Source of the DNA: Amblyornis subalaris
Taxonomy: Eukaryota; Chordata; Aves; Passeriformes; Ptilonorhynchidae
Assembly: GCA_018881555.1 (NCBI GenBank)
Contig: JACAXG010000068.1
Coordinates: 3,500,198 to 3,564,197 of the forward strand
Direction: 5' to 3'
DNA length: 64,000 bases
Shown: one piece after another, positions 1-12,400 of the stretch
Layout of the letters: each line of letters opens with the position of its first letter
Position numbering within the stretch: the first letter of the stretch is position 1
Program-made: the position numbers and the translations under genes
Notes under the pieces: model-generated
Told to the model about the DNA's origin: nothing
What the model saw: the letters and a program-made list of their open reading frames with translations, nothing else
The model's database searches: none

Positions 1-3000
1 TTGATTCATCTTTAAAAAGAAAAAAAATAATCNTCTGTAGTGTTTATAGTCTTTACATATTTCTCTTTGATTGTCACAGAAAACATCAGCACCTGCATAT
101 CNTTTCCATACTTGAATACTCCCTTAGAAACTTGGGATTCAAGCCCCTCCCCAAAATGCCCTGATGTTGTCTTTTTTCCTGAGCGATCCACTTTTTTCTC
201 AGTCCCTTTGACAGCATATTTTTAATGTGCTGTAACATTAACAAACTACAGGGACACGAAGCTATAGGAAGCTACAGAAGGTCTTTTTAAGCCTTAACGA
301 TCTGTTGTCTTTTTGGCTTTGTCTCAGCTGCCTTTGCTGGTTCTGTCTGACTTAATATTCTGTTATCACAGCCCCCTTTTATTGTGGGCTGTATCCTTGA
401 ACAGCAGACCTCTACTGCAAAGCTGTGCTGTTCTCCCCTCACCTGCCTGGGCAGCACAGGCCCTGGTAGCTGTGTCAAGCTCTGCAGTTTGTGCTTACTG
501 CTGAGGAAAACTGCCTGGGAAGGCATGTTTTGCAGAATTTGGCACTAGGTAGCTGCATCCTTCTGCTGATGCTCCTGTCATCCATCTGCAGCTTTGTGTA
601 TAGCGTGTCTTTGCTGGACAAGGTTTCATCTGCACTCGAGTTGTTTCTCTTAAGGGCATTTTATGTTCCATCTGAGTCAATTTTCTGAGCGTCTGATACC
701 TTTTTTTGGCTGCTTCCTCAAGTGCTTGCTGCCTTGAGCATTTTCACCCTCACATCTGTGAATACTTGATGCAGACACCCCCGGGGCTCTGGCCTCGTTC
801 ATCACCGTGCGGAGCTCTTTCAGAGGTCNTTTTCACGCCCTGTCGGCGTGTGAAGAATGCGATCCAGAAGTGCACCTTCTGAGCGCTTCTCCCACCTTGT
901 GTTACAGCAAGTTCATTTCCTTGAAATAACATGTCCCTGAGGTATGTTCTGTTTTTTTCCTCAGAATCTTCTCTCTTTTCATTCCACTGGAAAAAAAATC
1001 TTCCCCAGCTTTTCCCTCCTGAGCCACCCTGGCATATTTAGACAGGTTTGATGTGGGATTTAATCAAGAAACCGATATGACTAATTAGTTGTTGCTGAAA
1101 TCAGTGAGGCAGCTTTCCTGATAGGCAGCATTCTCCTTGCTCCCACAAAACCATTTGTAGAATGTTGTTTAGAACTAGAAGCTGCCAAGGGCAGTGGTGC
1201 TGTAATGCTTTTGTGTTTGCAACTAAATGAGGATGAAAAATTGGCTAAACTCGGGAGGCTCACTTTTACTTTTTGTCTTAATGCTTATGTATGATGTTTA
1301 GGAAAGTGGAAATGGGATTGGGGATGGTTTGTGGTCTTTTTGTGGCACACTTTCTGGGAGTTTTGAGCTTAGAAACTACCCCATTAATCCCATGTTTCCT
1401 TGTAGCCTTCCCAAAAGGCAGTGTCCTTCTGCTATCTATTTAAATTGCTGCCTTTCTAGCACTTCTTTTACATGTGTCCTTTATAAAAGAACAGGAAGGG
1501 ATAGAGGTACAGAATTTTTCATCGAGTAAATACCAGAGGAATAAATTTTAAAAAGCAAGAACAACAAACCTGTCTTGAAAAGCAGTAACTACTGTGAATA
1601 ATGCCCTTATTTTGTTCTTACTGGAATGAAATTGCTCGTTGTCAGAGAGGATAAGCTTATTCTGGCTGGGAGGAGAGGCGAGTGGTTTAGATTTATTTTG
1701 CTGAAAGGAGCTTCTGGGTGGAAGAACCTAGGCCTTATGTTTGACAAAATATTTATATTTCTAGCTTCTAATTAATTAAAAAAAAACAAAACACAACAAT
1801 CATTAGGAATGTAAATATTTGGAATCTGTGTCAATATTGCTTTCTTATATCAACACAGTTTACTCAAGCCTTCTTCCCAGCCAGGGACTGAAGTCTGCCA
1901 TGCAGTTCTGTACTGATGGTTGGGGTGGGCTGCTTTGCTGTTAAGGATGTTGCTGTGCTTCTCTTCAGAAGTCAGGTCCAGTGCTGTGGTCAAAGATGGT
2001 GCCTTTCTAACTAAAACCAACTGCTGTGTCCCCTGCAGCTGCTGTTGTTCCTAAATGGTTGATGTGCAGACACAAGTGAAGTGTCTTCTAGCTGAAACTC
2101 TTCTCTCTGTGCAGTGTTTGTCTTCAATGCAGTGACTTTTATCTCAGTAGAGATGAAGCAATCTATCTGTGCATCACAGCTCCTGAGATGCAGGCAGTAC
2201 ACGCACAGCTTTCCTCAGCTGCTGTGGCACCTGGAATGGGAATGCTGCTCCATAGGGCTGACACTAGACGGAAGCTTAAAGTCCTTTTTTTATTGTCATG
2301 GCTGCTCAACAAAGTTGTCTGGGCAATTCAGAGACTGAGTGCTGTGACAGGTTAATGGTTCTCCAGTTGATTGATCGCTGAGGTGAAATAGCCTTTCCCA
2401 GCAGGGAATCCTGTGCCAGCAGCCTGTAACAGTAATGTCGTGGTAATCATGAAAGGAGCTTGGAGGGGAGGAGTGTGGAGTCAGTGGCTTGGGCACTGGG
2501 AACTGGGGGGGGAGGATCCTGGCCTGGCAGGACCCTTTTCTCTGCAGATGAATTGCTGACCCTGTTCACTTGGAATGTGGGATTGGTGGCGCCTGCCTTG
2601 CTGTGTTGTGATACCAAATGCATCATTTGCAAAGCATTTTTATAGAGCATTTTTTATAGAGCTTCTTTAAGGCAGACATGCAGTTTTCTGGGCTGCTCTG
2701 TTTTTCTTCAAGTACGCTTTTCTTACCCAGAGAATTGGAATGAATTTCAAATGACAAAGCAGGTTTTAGTCTTTCTTGTCCAAGCAGGTTTGTTCTCATT
2801 TAGGTCGTAAATGAACATCTGTTTCTTTATCTCTGCCCTTAATGGCATATTGTCCACATCTGAAAGCAGCTGCATAATATACCACAATTGTTTGACTTTG
2901 CTGAGCAGGCATGCTGGACCTGATGTTAGATCACAGCTGACTCTAATTTGGCATGATCCTAGCTGGTTTACAGGGCCCAAGTCTTATTTTCTTAAGATCT

Positions 3001-3300
3001 AAACATTTTCAGCTGTGTGATTTTATAAAAAGAGGAGCATATGGGAGGTGAGGAATAGGGTGGCATCAGATAACCTGCAACCCAAGATGTTCTCTTCATG
3101 GACGCGACTNTGCTGTTTTGAAAAAAGAACAGGAGAAAAAAAGGGAATTAAATAGTGATACTGCAATTGAGTATTTGTTGTTGGTCTGTACCTGACAAAG
3201 CAGTGATTTCTGGCTGGTTTAGCATACTCTCATATCCCCACAGTAATAAAATGAAGATTGGGAGCTTAAAATTGTATTGGTTCATATTTCTCTCTTGAAG
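1..3300 (+). other. TOP1: TOP1 intron (partial), upstream of the first exon in the window
   Basis: AT-rich intronic sequence ending at the acceptor before 3301. I read it for the lysine-rich exon that precedes this one in vertebrate TOP1 and found no match. No transposon tail or RNA gene is recognisable. Short open frames are scattered on both strands and none resembles a known protein. Confidence 0.8.
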
Positions 3301-3416
3301 GTGGGAAGAAGAGCGCTACCCTGAAGGCATTAAATGGAAGTTCCTAGAGCACAAAGGTCCTGTATTTGCTCCACCATATGAACCTCTGCCTGAAAATGTC
3401 AAGTTTTATTATGATG
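3301..3416 (+). CDS. TOP1: TOP1 exon, human residues 206-243 (exon 9 by the mammalian count)
   Basis: Begins after acceptor TTGAAG with one base completing a Trp codon, then reads [13 protein letters not shown], the hinge into the core domain. Ends at donor GTGAGT within a Gly codon. Length is 116 bp. This is the first TOP1 exon in the window; nothing resembling the preceding lysine-rich exon is visible upstream. Confidence 0.96.
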
Positions 3417-6400
3417 GTGAGTTAATCTGTGTTTCTACTTGCTAGGAAGAGAAATAAACATCTCAGGGTATCATGATGCTCTTCTGGGGACTGAAGAGCT
3501 GAGGAGGTGGCTGTGTTTTAGTGGTTCACTTAATTCAGCTCCTCAGCAGCAAAGTGAAGGAATGGTCTGTGGAAGTAAAGGAATTTACCTGAGCATGCTG
3601 AATTCTGCTCACTAAAGTAACACGGGGATGAACTTGTTCTCACTCCCTTGTGGTGGTGAATTTCTCAGGGTACTTAGCAGAATGAGGGTGTCTGATGCTC
3701 AGAGTAGCAGTGTNTGACCAGTGGAGCGTGTAATTGTAGCTGCCTCGTCACTGGTCACCTTTAGGCTTCCTCTGTTTTCCTTAACCTTAAGAATTGCAAC
3801 TTCCATCATCTGTGGTGAAATTCATGACCATTTGTTGGCACGAATAAAATAAAAGACAATTGAATTTGGGTACAGATGATTAGGATCTTGTAGGAATGAA
3901 GGGGATGACCCTGGCCTCAAGGACACAGCCCCATCGTGCAAGTCGTGGTCCCACTCCCTGACCATTGCGTGTGGTAGAACTAATTGGTGTGGGATTCTAA
4001 TAGCCTGGGCTGCCTGCTTGTTAGAGGCTCACGTGGAAGGGATTATATGATGTGATGCCTGCTGGAGCCTGGACTTGATGACCCGTGTGTTTCCTTTTAG
4101 TCCTGTGATCATGTTAAATGAAGGATCAAATTAACCCAGGATTGAATTAAGTGGGAGGTATTTGAATGGATGAAAATGTAATTTTTGGTGATGGGGACAT
4201 CTGCACATGGAAGTGTTCCAGGAGCAACGTGCTGTTTTCATGTGACATGACACGGTGTTTTGAAATACTGAGGAATAGGTGACATTACATTTTCAGCAGC
4301 AAAGTAGTGAAATAAACATACTGTAGCTTATTAAAGGCCATCTCCAAGCAAGTAGCACAGTGATCAAGGATGTTTGCAACCTTCTTTCTTAAGGTTTGAT
4401 AAGAACTTGATGCAAAGTTGGAAGTTGTTTTCCTCTNTTGAAAAATGCATGATCTCTCCTGTTGTCTAGAGAAGGGGAGGGACAGATTGCACTGTAGCTA
4501 TCCCTCGGTGCAGACAGCAATAAGCTCCTCGTCTCTCCAGCCATCTATTTCACAGAGCCTCTGCAGGGATTTTTGTAACCTCTGCCTCTGTCATCACAGA
4601 AATTCATCAATAAGCTCAACAGTTATGGGNTGGGCAGGGAGGGGGTCTGGCAAATAAAGACATCAGTCTTCCTTGAGAAACTAGGCAAAAAATCAGATGT
4701 CTGATTTGCCCAGCAGCTGCTGAGAGCTGCTGTCTGTGCTCACAAGGCATTGTCTAATTTCAAGATTATCCCAGGATGATTTGTAGAGCCCAATAATGAG
4801 GCTGTGGCTGGCCAGAGGCCGACTCACACCGGAGGAATCTGTCCCTGGCCTAGGGATTCGCTGCCTGCTTTCACCTCACATAGCAACTGCTGGGGCTCTT
4901 GGTAGTGCCTACGATACCAACTTGGGGAAGGAGCTTGAAATGCCAGAGCCATCCTTTTTTGAGTGGCTGTGGGTTAACCAGCCACTGCTTGTAATCCAGA
5001 GGTGGCTCAAACTTGCACATTTTTCTGTAATTGGGACAAGGTAAGCGTGTAGGTGGTGGCAGTTGTGTTTCAGTCATGGCCATGGGGTCTCTTCTGCTCC
5101 TTATGTCCCCTGGTTGCTCTCTGGTTTTCAGTTTTTTTCAATCAGGTGACTAATATTCGTGTCTCTGGAATAAATCCCTTTTTTCTTTACCAGCTCTGTC
5201 ACTGAGAGCCTTTTCAAACCTTTGTGAAAAAAAGGAAATTGTGTCCTATGAAATATATTCTAAAGTGACTAGATAGAGGTGACTGAGCCTTCAGCTATCT
5301 GGGAAGAATATCAGACATTCCAGCCCCATAACATGTTACTAACTCGATAGCCTCTTTCAAGCTAAATTGCAGCCTGGAAAAACAGTTTCCCTTGCTGTCT
5401 CTCCCTTCCCCCATTTCCTGTTATAAGCAAACAAATGCTGTATTTTAGGTTACAGCTTAAAAATTGGCAGAGTTACTGTTGGTTTAATTTAATTGTGGAA
5501 TATTCTCAGATCATTGGGAGGACCTTTTGCTAAGTCCTGTTTTACGAGGGTTTATAGATCTTAAGGCTTTATAGCTGACTCCCATACTTTAATTTTAGAG
5601 ATGATGCAACTTTTAAAAATATGTAGTAAATCCGAAGCGTGGTATTTTTTTTCCAAGAGCACAGATTGAACAGTTTCTTGTGTTCACTTTTGTGCGGTAA
5701 AATGGTTGTTAAAAATCCCCAGGTACTGACTGTCTGCCAACCATTGGAACTTTAAATATTTCTTGCAACTAGCTGGAGATGTGAGCTGCATGCAAAATCC
5801 TTCAGAGGGATCACTGGCACCCCATGTTTCATCAGAAATGCAATCAGGACCAAAAAGATNCTCGATAGGAACGTTAGACTTCGGATCCACAGCCTCAATG
5901 TTGCAGCAGCCTCTTTTCCCTTGTGTTTCAGTCTTCCCTTGCAGCAATTTCACTTTGTACTGCAGTCATGCAGAGAAGCTGGAATGTGACCCCTCCATTC
6001 ACCGACAGCTCAGTCTTCCTTAAAAACGACTGGCTTTTGAGCCTGGTTTGGAGATGCAGGAGTGCATTCCACAGCAGAGGGAACAATTAGCAGAATCCTG
6101 ACACGTTTCCCTGCAATGAAGGAGAGTTCAATATTTGGCATCTCTTCCCAGCCTGTTCGTAGCGTATCCATAGGAAGGGCTCTTCCTGCTTAGAAATAGC
6201 TAAAGGCTGGAAGGGGTGTTCCAAGGTGGAGTCTCTCCATGCCTTGAAAAGGAATACAGGGACTGTATTTCCCATATGTCTGAGTGCTGGAATCTGAAAG
6301 CTAATAAAATCCCCTGTCTCTCTGACATCAAACAGCAGCGTCTCCCCAGGAGCGTACCCAGCACGGGGGTGGCTCTGTGGAGGGTTTCCTGCAGCAGGCC

Positions 6401-9400
6401 TTTTCCCCTTCCTGCCCTGCAGCCCAGAGCTGCCTCACATCAGATTGCTGTTGCTTTTTTTAATGTTTAGATTCCAGAGGAAACTTTTTTCAAAATGTTT
6501 GTGGTGGAAGTCAAGCAATTGTGCTCCTGTGTTTCCTTTGTCCGTTCAAGTTGCTGTATTATGTAACATTTTAAGACAAACTTCTCTGTAGTAAAAATAA
6601 TCCTTTAAGGTAGTTACTATGTTCTCTTTATGGCTTTGATTTCTGTTTACCATTTTCTTTAAGAAGAAAACATTTCTTTGTAGGTAAAGTCATGAAGCTC
6701 AGTACCAAAGCAGAAGAAGTTGCCACGTTCTTTGCAAAAATGCTTGATCATGAGTACACTACAAAGGAGATCTTCAGGAAAAACTTCTTCAAGGACTGGA
6801 GAAAGGTATGTACATAGTCCTGGGCTGCAGTGACTGTAGGCATGGCCAGTGTCTCCTCTGCGCTGGCCAGTGAAAAGGGGCTGCTGTTCCATGCACACAA
6901 AAGTTGGCTTGAGGCAACTAAAAGCTGCCTCAGAGGGTAGCTGTGAAGTTTCCCATTTATCCTGTAGTTTCACTAGGAAGGACCATAAATGCCTTTCTAA
7001 CCAATGAAGTCAGTACTCTCTGTTGCAGTTCAAAGAGATGTAGCTGACCTGCCTGTTCTGTGCCTTGTGTAAGGCCCAGATTTATATTAGGGGGAAACCC
7101 CTTCCAAAGACCTAAAACTGAGAGCATCACCTCAGTCATCAGCCATAAGAGCAAACTTTTAGATCAGTTTGATGCAGTTCTCCTGGTTGTGCTTCTGGGG
7201 TTTTCTCCCCATCCCTCAACAGTCCCAGCCACTGTTGGGTGTGGGAGTGCTTTGGAAAGTGGTGCAGCTTGCCCAGTGCTTGGGGAGATCAGACCCCTGC
7301 GAGGCCAGCACTCCCCGGGATCTGCTGCTTGTCCTTTCCTCTTTGACCTCAGCTGGAGCGAGCCTGTGCAGGAATTTGGGGATTCTTGGGGAGTTACTGT
7401 GAGAACCTGCCTGAACAACCTGCCTGCTGTTCCTGTTCGAGCTGCCTGGAGTAGGGTAGGCTCTGCTATGATGAAAGCTTACTGTGTGTGGAAACTTAAA
7501 GCACTGCTTTCTTTCTGCAAGGAAATGACCTCTGAAGAGAAGAGCACTATCACCAACCTCAGCAAGTGTGACTTCACCCACATGAGCCAGTATTTCAAAG
7601 CTCAGACGGAAGCTAGGAAACAGATGTCCAAGGAGGAGAAACAGGTACCAGAGGGAATTCTAGGAGACTTCGTGATTCTTAGCTGGCTTGTAAACATCTT
7701 TGTGTAATCATTCCCCTGCCTGCCTTGCTGTTTGTACGTCGGTGTTTTCAGCAGCTTTCAGATTATTGCTCTCATGTGAACGGTAGGAGTCTGCACTGTG
7801 CAGCTCAGGTAGGGCAGAGCACTGTGTTTACAGCTGAATCTTCATCCCGACTTGAAATGATATGGATAGGGCTGATCCTGCTTAGGGAAATAAAGTTAAG
7901 TAAGCAACTGCTTAAGTAAAGTTAAGTAACTGCTTAAGTAAATAAAGAGAATCAGAGGTGCTGCCTCTGTGGGTTCACTGGTCCCTGGGCAATAAGGAGC
8001 AGTGGATACTCAGTTAAGGATGAGATAGATAAGGATGGTGGAAAGGATGAGGCAATGCCATTAGTGAATAAAATGAGAGAAGAAATCTTAAACATTAAGT
8101 AGTGCTGGTTTTTCAAATAAAAAATTAACTTTATTATCCAGTAGCTTAGCTACAGTGGCTTGCAGGGAGAGAATTAAATTAACTGCAGTGGAAGTTGGAA
8201 ACTTTCCTCAAGTTCTCAATTGATCTTCTGCAATGCTCTAGTAATTGTCCTTTGAATGATGGGCCTGGTAACTTGGAATTACAGCCTTTGGGAGCAGAGG
8301 GATCCCATCAAAATAGAGAGNCCGTGTCTTACTGCTCTTTGCATTTGATAAATGTGGGTGAGCCCGTCAGTGCCTGTCCATGGTGGCTCTTATAATGGAG
8401 CAGAAGTGGCTTTTTTCTGTTTCTTAGCTGGCACAGCAGTGTTGTCTCTGGGTCAGATGTCTTATTTTGAGCTGTGATGTTTTTATTTTTCCCTCTATAT
8501 AATTAGAGTTCAGGCACAGAAGTATGCAGTGAAATCTCAGCACATTCTTTCTTAGGAGACTGTGTTCTGGTTATGAGACCATTTGCTGACACAGGCTTGA
8601 CATGCAGCAGCCTGGAGACATTCCTTTGCCTGCTTTCCGATGCCGAGTTCAAACACAGAAGTCTTTTATACACAGAATTTTTATATATAAACAACAAAAT
8701 ATGAAGTCCAGTGGATGTCAAATGCTCAGTATAGAACATAAAGCGGCTGTACTGTGCTGGGGCTGCCCTTGTAGCCGAGATATGTGGGTAGAGGTACGTG
8801 CCCCTATTGTGGCAAAATTGTAGCTGCCTTCACCAGCACTAATCTGTTTCCCTCAAATACAGGTTTTCAGAGAGTTTTCACACATTCTTTCCTTTTTTCC
8901 AGTTTGTGCTGCTTGCATTTTATGAATACTTTACTGGCCAGTCTGAGATATTTGCCGTGGTGGGGATCTGGTTTTGGGTTGAGTCTTCAGCATTAGTGTG
9001 GTGCAAATATAAAAATTTGTCTTGGCATTTAAAGGTGTGTGTGGTGCTGCGTGTGCCATCTCATCTTTGCTTCTGGCTTTTTCCAGAAAATCAAAGAGGA
9101 GAATGAGCGGTTATTGAAGGAGTATGGTTACTGTGTGATGGACAACCACAAGGAGAGAATTGCCAACTTTAAGATTGAACCCCCAGGTCTCTTCCGAGGT
9201 CGTGGGAACCATCCCAAAATGGGAATGTTGAAGAGACGCATCATGCCTGAAGACATCATCATTAACTGCAGCAAGTGAGCACTGGATGCTTCACACCCTG
9301 CCTTTGCTGTCTAGATAGGAGAGATGATTTTTTAAAACCCTATATAAGTTGATACTCAACCATGTAGAATTAGGGATGCAGCTTATCTTGTTCTTATATG

Positions 9401-12400
9401 GATAAGAAACTGAGTCATACAAGCAAAGACTGAACAAGGCAATCATGGGTTTCATGTAGAACTTTGTCAACATTTTCTTCCTCACGCCTACAGCCTACAT
9501 CTGCTTAAACTCCTTCCTGCTAGTATTTCCAGAAAATAATTTTCTTCTACATAGGTTGCCCTACTTTGTCTTCCTTGATGTTGAAGGCTAAGCTTTGGTG
9601 GGCTTCTCAGCAGTCTCTAGTCCTGATCAGTGTCCACACTAGTGCAATGTGCACAAATCAAACCTGGTCCTAGCAATGTGTGTCCCACCTACAGTATAAT
9701 TCTTCAGCAGGTGAATGTTGGTAGCAGTTACATCCTGATCCTCGACTGTTCATTTGGATTCACTTGGTTTCCTGCTTGTGGAGATAATGTACTTCTGTTG
9801 CCTCGGGTCCTTTCCCTACACTTTCTTTGTGCAGTGCTGTTCATTACCTTCTCTGTTTTGATGCTGGTTGGGGTTTCTTTAAATAATTTTTATTTTCTGT
9901 TTTCTAATTCTCTGTAGGGATTCCAAAATCCCTGCCCCTCCACCAGGACACAAATGGAAGGAGGTCCGGCATGATAACAAGGTGACCTGGCTGGTGTCAT
10001 GGACTGAGAACATCCAGGGCTCTATCAAATACATCATGTTGAACCCTAGCTCAAGAATTAAGGTAAAGATCTAGTTAAAAAAACAAATTCAAAATAATCT
10101 TCCTGGTCATGTTTCCAAGAAGCAAATGTAGCTCTTGGTTGGGAAAGAGAGAGGAGGTAAAGCTGCCTTGCCGTTTCATCTACAGTGGTTGAAAAACATA
10201 GGGAAGCTNCATAGAAGGGATACAGTTACTGCCCAGGAGAGCAGGTGAAATCTGGAAAATGTCTCCTGGAAAGCACCATTGTGTCGTTTCTAGTAGGAAT
10301 CCTTTAACCTGTGTAAACTTAAAAGGAAGCAATTTATCCAAGAACAACTTGCTCTGGTGGATATTTCATGTACATTTGGCCTTAAATTCCCCAGCCTGGT
10401 CATGTAGTGAAGTTCTAACCATGGGTTGTTAATTAGTTGTCTGTAAAATTAAAAACCCAGCCAGGCTCCTGGCTGAGAAGGCTGGTAAGGAGCTCATGAC
10501 TGGAGGAAAACAAACTCCTGCTGTGGGAGCAAATAAGCAGTCAGTGGATCAAGTCCACAAAAGCAAGAATTTAAGCTCTTCTCATGAAGTCTTTTTCTGA
10601 GACATTTTTTCCTGGATTGGAAACAAGGAGTTTGTCNTGCAAATATAGGAGGGAAAAAATCTCAATTCTTCGTGAATTCCTGCCCTCTTTTTGCCATGTC
10701 TTGAATATATAATAATGATGATGAACTGTTGATGTTGCTTTTCCCTTTTATGGGTGTTTAATTACACAGCTGAAAGAACATAAGTGCCATCTGAATAAAG
10801 CAGAGGAAACCATTTGTATGTTGAGAAGCAGGGAAGACATGTCTTTTGTGTCTCTGCAGTTGCTTCCGTGGAAGCCTTTAATATCATGGAAATCTGAATG
10901 ACCTGCAGCTGTGTGGCAGCACAGTGTGAGGCTGAGCTGTGGAGCAGCAGCATCTCGGTGCTTTTGTACAGCGAGACCGTTTGCCACACAGGGGCTTGCA
11001 AAGCCTCGAGATGCAGATTGGAGCTGGTCCTTGGCCTGCTCTCTCCTGCTGACTCTNTTCCAACTTCCCCTGCAGGGTGAGAAGGACTGGCAGAAGTACG
11101 AGACTGCTCGGAGGTTGAAGAAGTGTGTAGATAAAATCCGGAATCAATACCGAGAAGACTGGAAATCCAAAGAGATGAAAGTACGGCAGAGGGCTGTGGC
11201 ACTGTACTTCATTGATAAGGTGAGGCTCCTTCCCTGCCTCCTCTTACCTTCCCTGTCCTGCCAGGAATACTTGGGACTGCTGTGTGTTTGTCTCTAAGGC
11301 AGAATTGAGCCCAGTTACTAAGGTATCCTGAGACTTCCTGGTGGGCAAGCTCCTGTCTCCTTTTCCTTCCCATTACCTGGAATCCAGAGCAATAAACCAT
11401 TGTGCTGAACATGGCTATTTCAGGCAGCATTGTTTAGTTCAGGGCAAAACTCACAGCCTGGTTCCAGAATCGCCCAGTTGGATTACTGGGAAGTTTGTGT
11501 GGGCCTTTTGTGTCTCCAGCTGTTTCAGTTTTCCTGCTGTGAATTTCTGCTGGTTTGTCACCTCTTCAGTTTGAGGTCACAGTTGTGGGGTTTTGTAATT
11601 ATGCTGATTTTTTTCACCACAGCATAAAGAAAACTGCAGTTGTGTTGATGCATTTAGAGCAACATAAAACCAGTTCTCAGAGANCGGTTCCCTGGTAGCA
11701 TATGGTGTCTTTACTAATTAAATTAACAGGTTTTGTTCAAAATGGTTTGATGTAAACCAGGGAACTTTGATGTGAATAATTGTGGTTTCATATGACCACT
11801 GAAGATTTCAAGTTAGAAATTGGTTTAGCCTGTATTGTTAAAATGTGTGTGTTTTTGTGCAGCCAAATGTAATCTTTAGGTAATTTATACCACCCAGTAT
11901 TTATATAACCTATTTGAAATGTATTTATTGCGCAGTGAATAGGTAGCATCATAGAAGATGAACAACTGAACCNTATGATTTGTGTCGAGTTCCCATGGAA
12001 GTCATTTGATTTTTAAAAACTACCACACTTTTTGAAATGAATTTCCGTTGCTCAGAACTGTCTCACAGTTTGAGTTACTTAATGAGCAAAAGTTGGTAAA
12101 ATATCTTGGCTTAAACTCCTTAAAAAAGGAGATATTCTCCTCTGGACACTGCTGATTCCAGGCCAGTGTCTGAAGGTTTGCAGCGTCTCTGTGTGCTGGG
12201 GATGGTTTGAATTCCTTACCTCTCTTGTCTTGATATAAATGTAGCTCGCCCTGAGAGCTGGTAATGAAAAAGAAGAAGGAGAGACAGCTGACACCGTGGG
12301 CTGCTGCTCTCTGAGAGTAGAGCACATCAAGCTGCATCCTGAACTGGATGGGCAGGAATACGTGGTTGAGTTCGACTTCCTCGGAAAAGACTCCATCCGA

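Noticed and set aside
4016..4110. Possible very old CR1 tail in a TOP1 intron
   Set aside because: CCTGGACTTGATGACC and a later GTCCTGTGATCATG loosely resemble a CR1 terminus, but the spacing and remaining bases do not match well enough to call.
6196..6260. Possible CR1-like segment near GGTGGAGTCTCTCCATGCC
   Set aside because: Only a short stretch resembles the CR1 3'UTR and no terminal motif is present.
7060..7707. 215-codon frame covering TOP1 exon 285-325 and upstream intron
   Set aside because: Only the part from 7522 to 7644 matches TOP1, with a clear acceptor before it. The rest is intron that happens to stay open.
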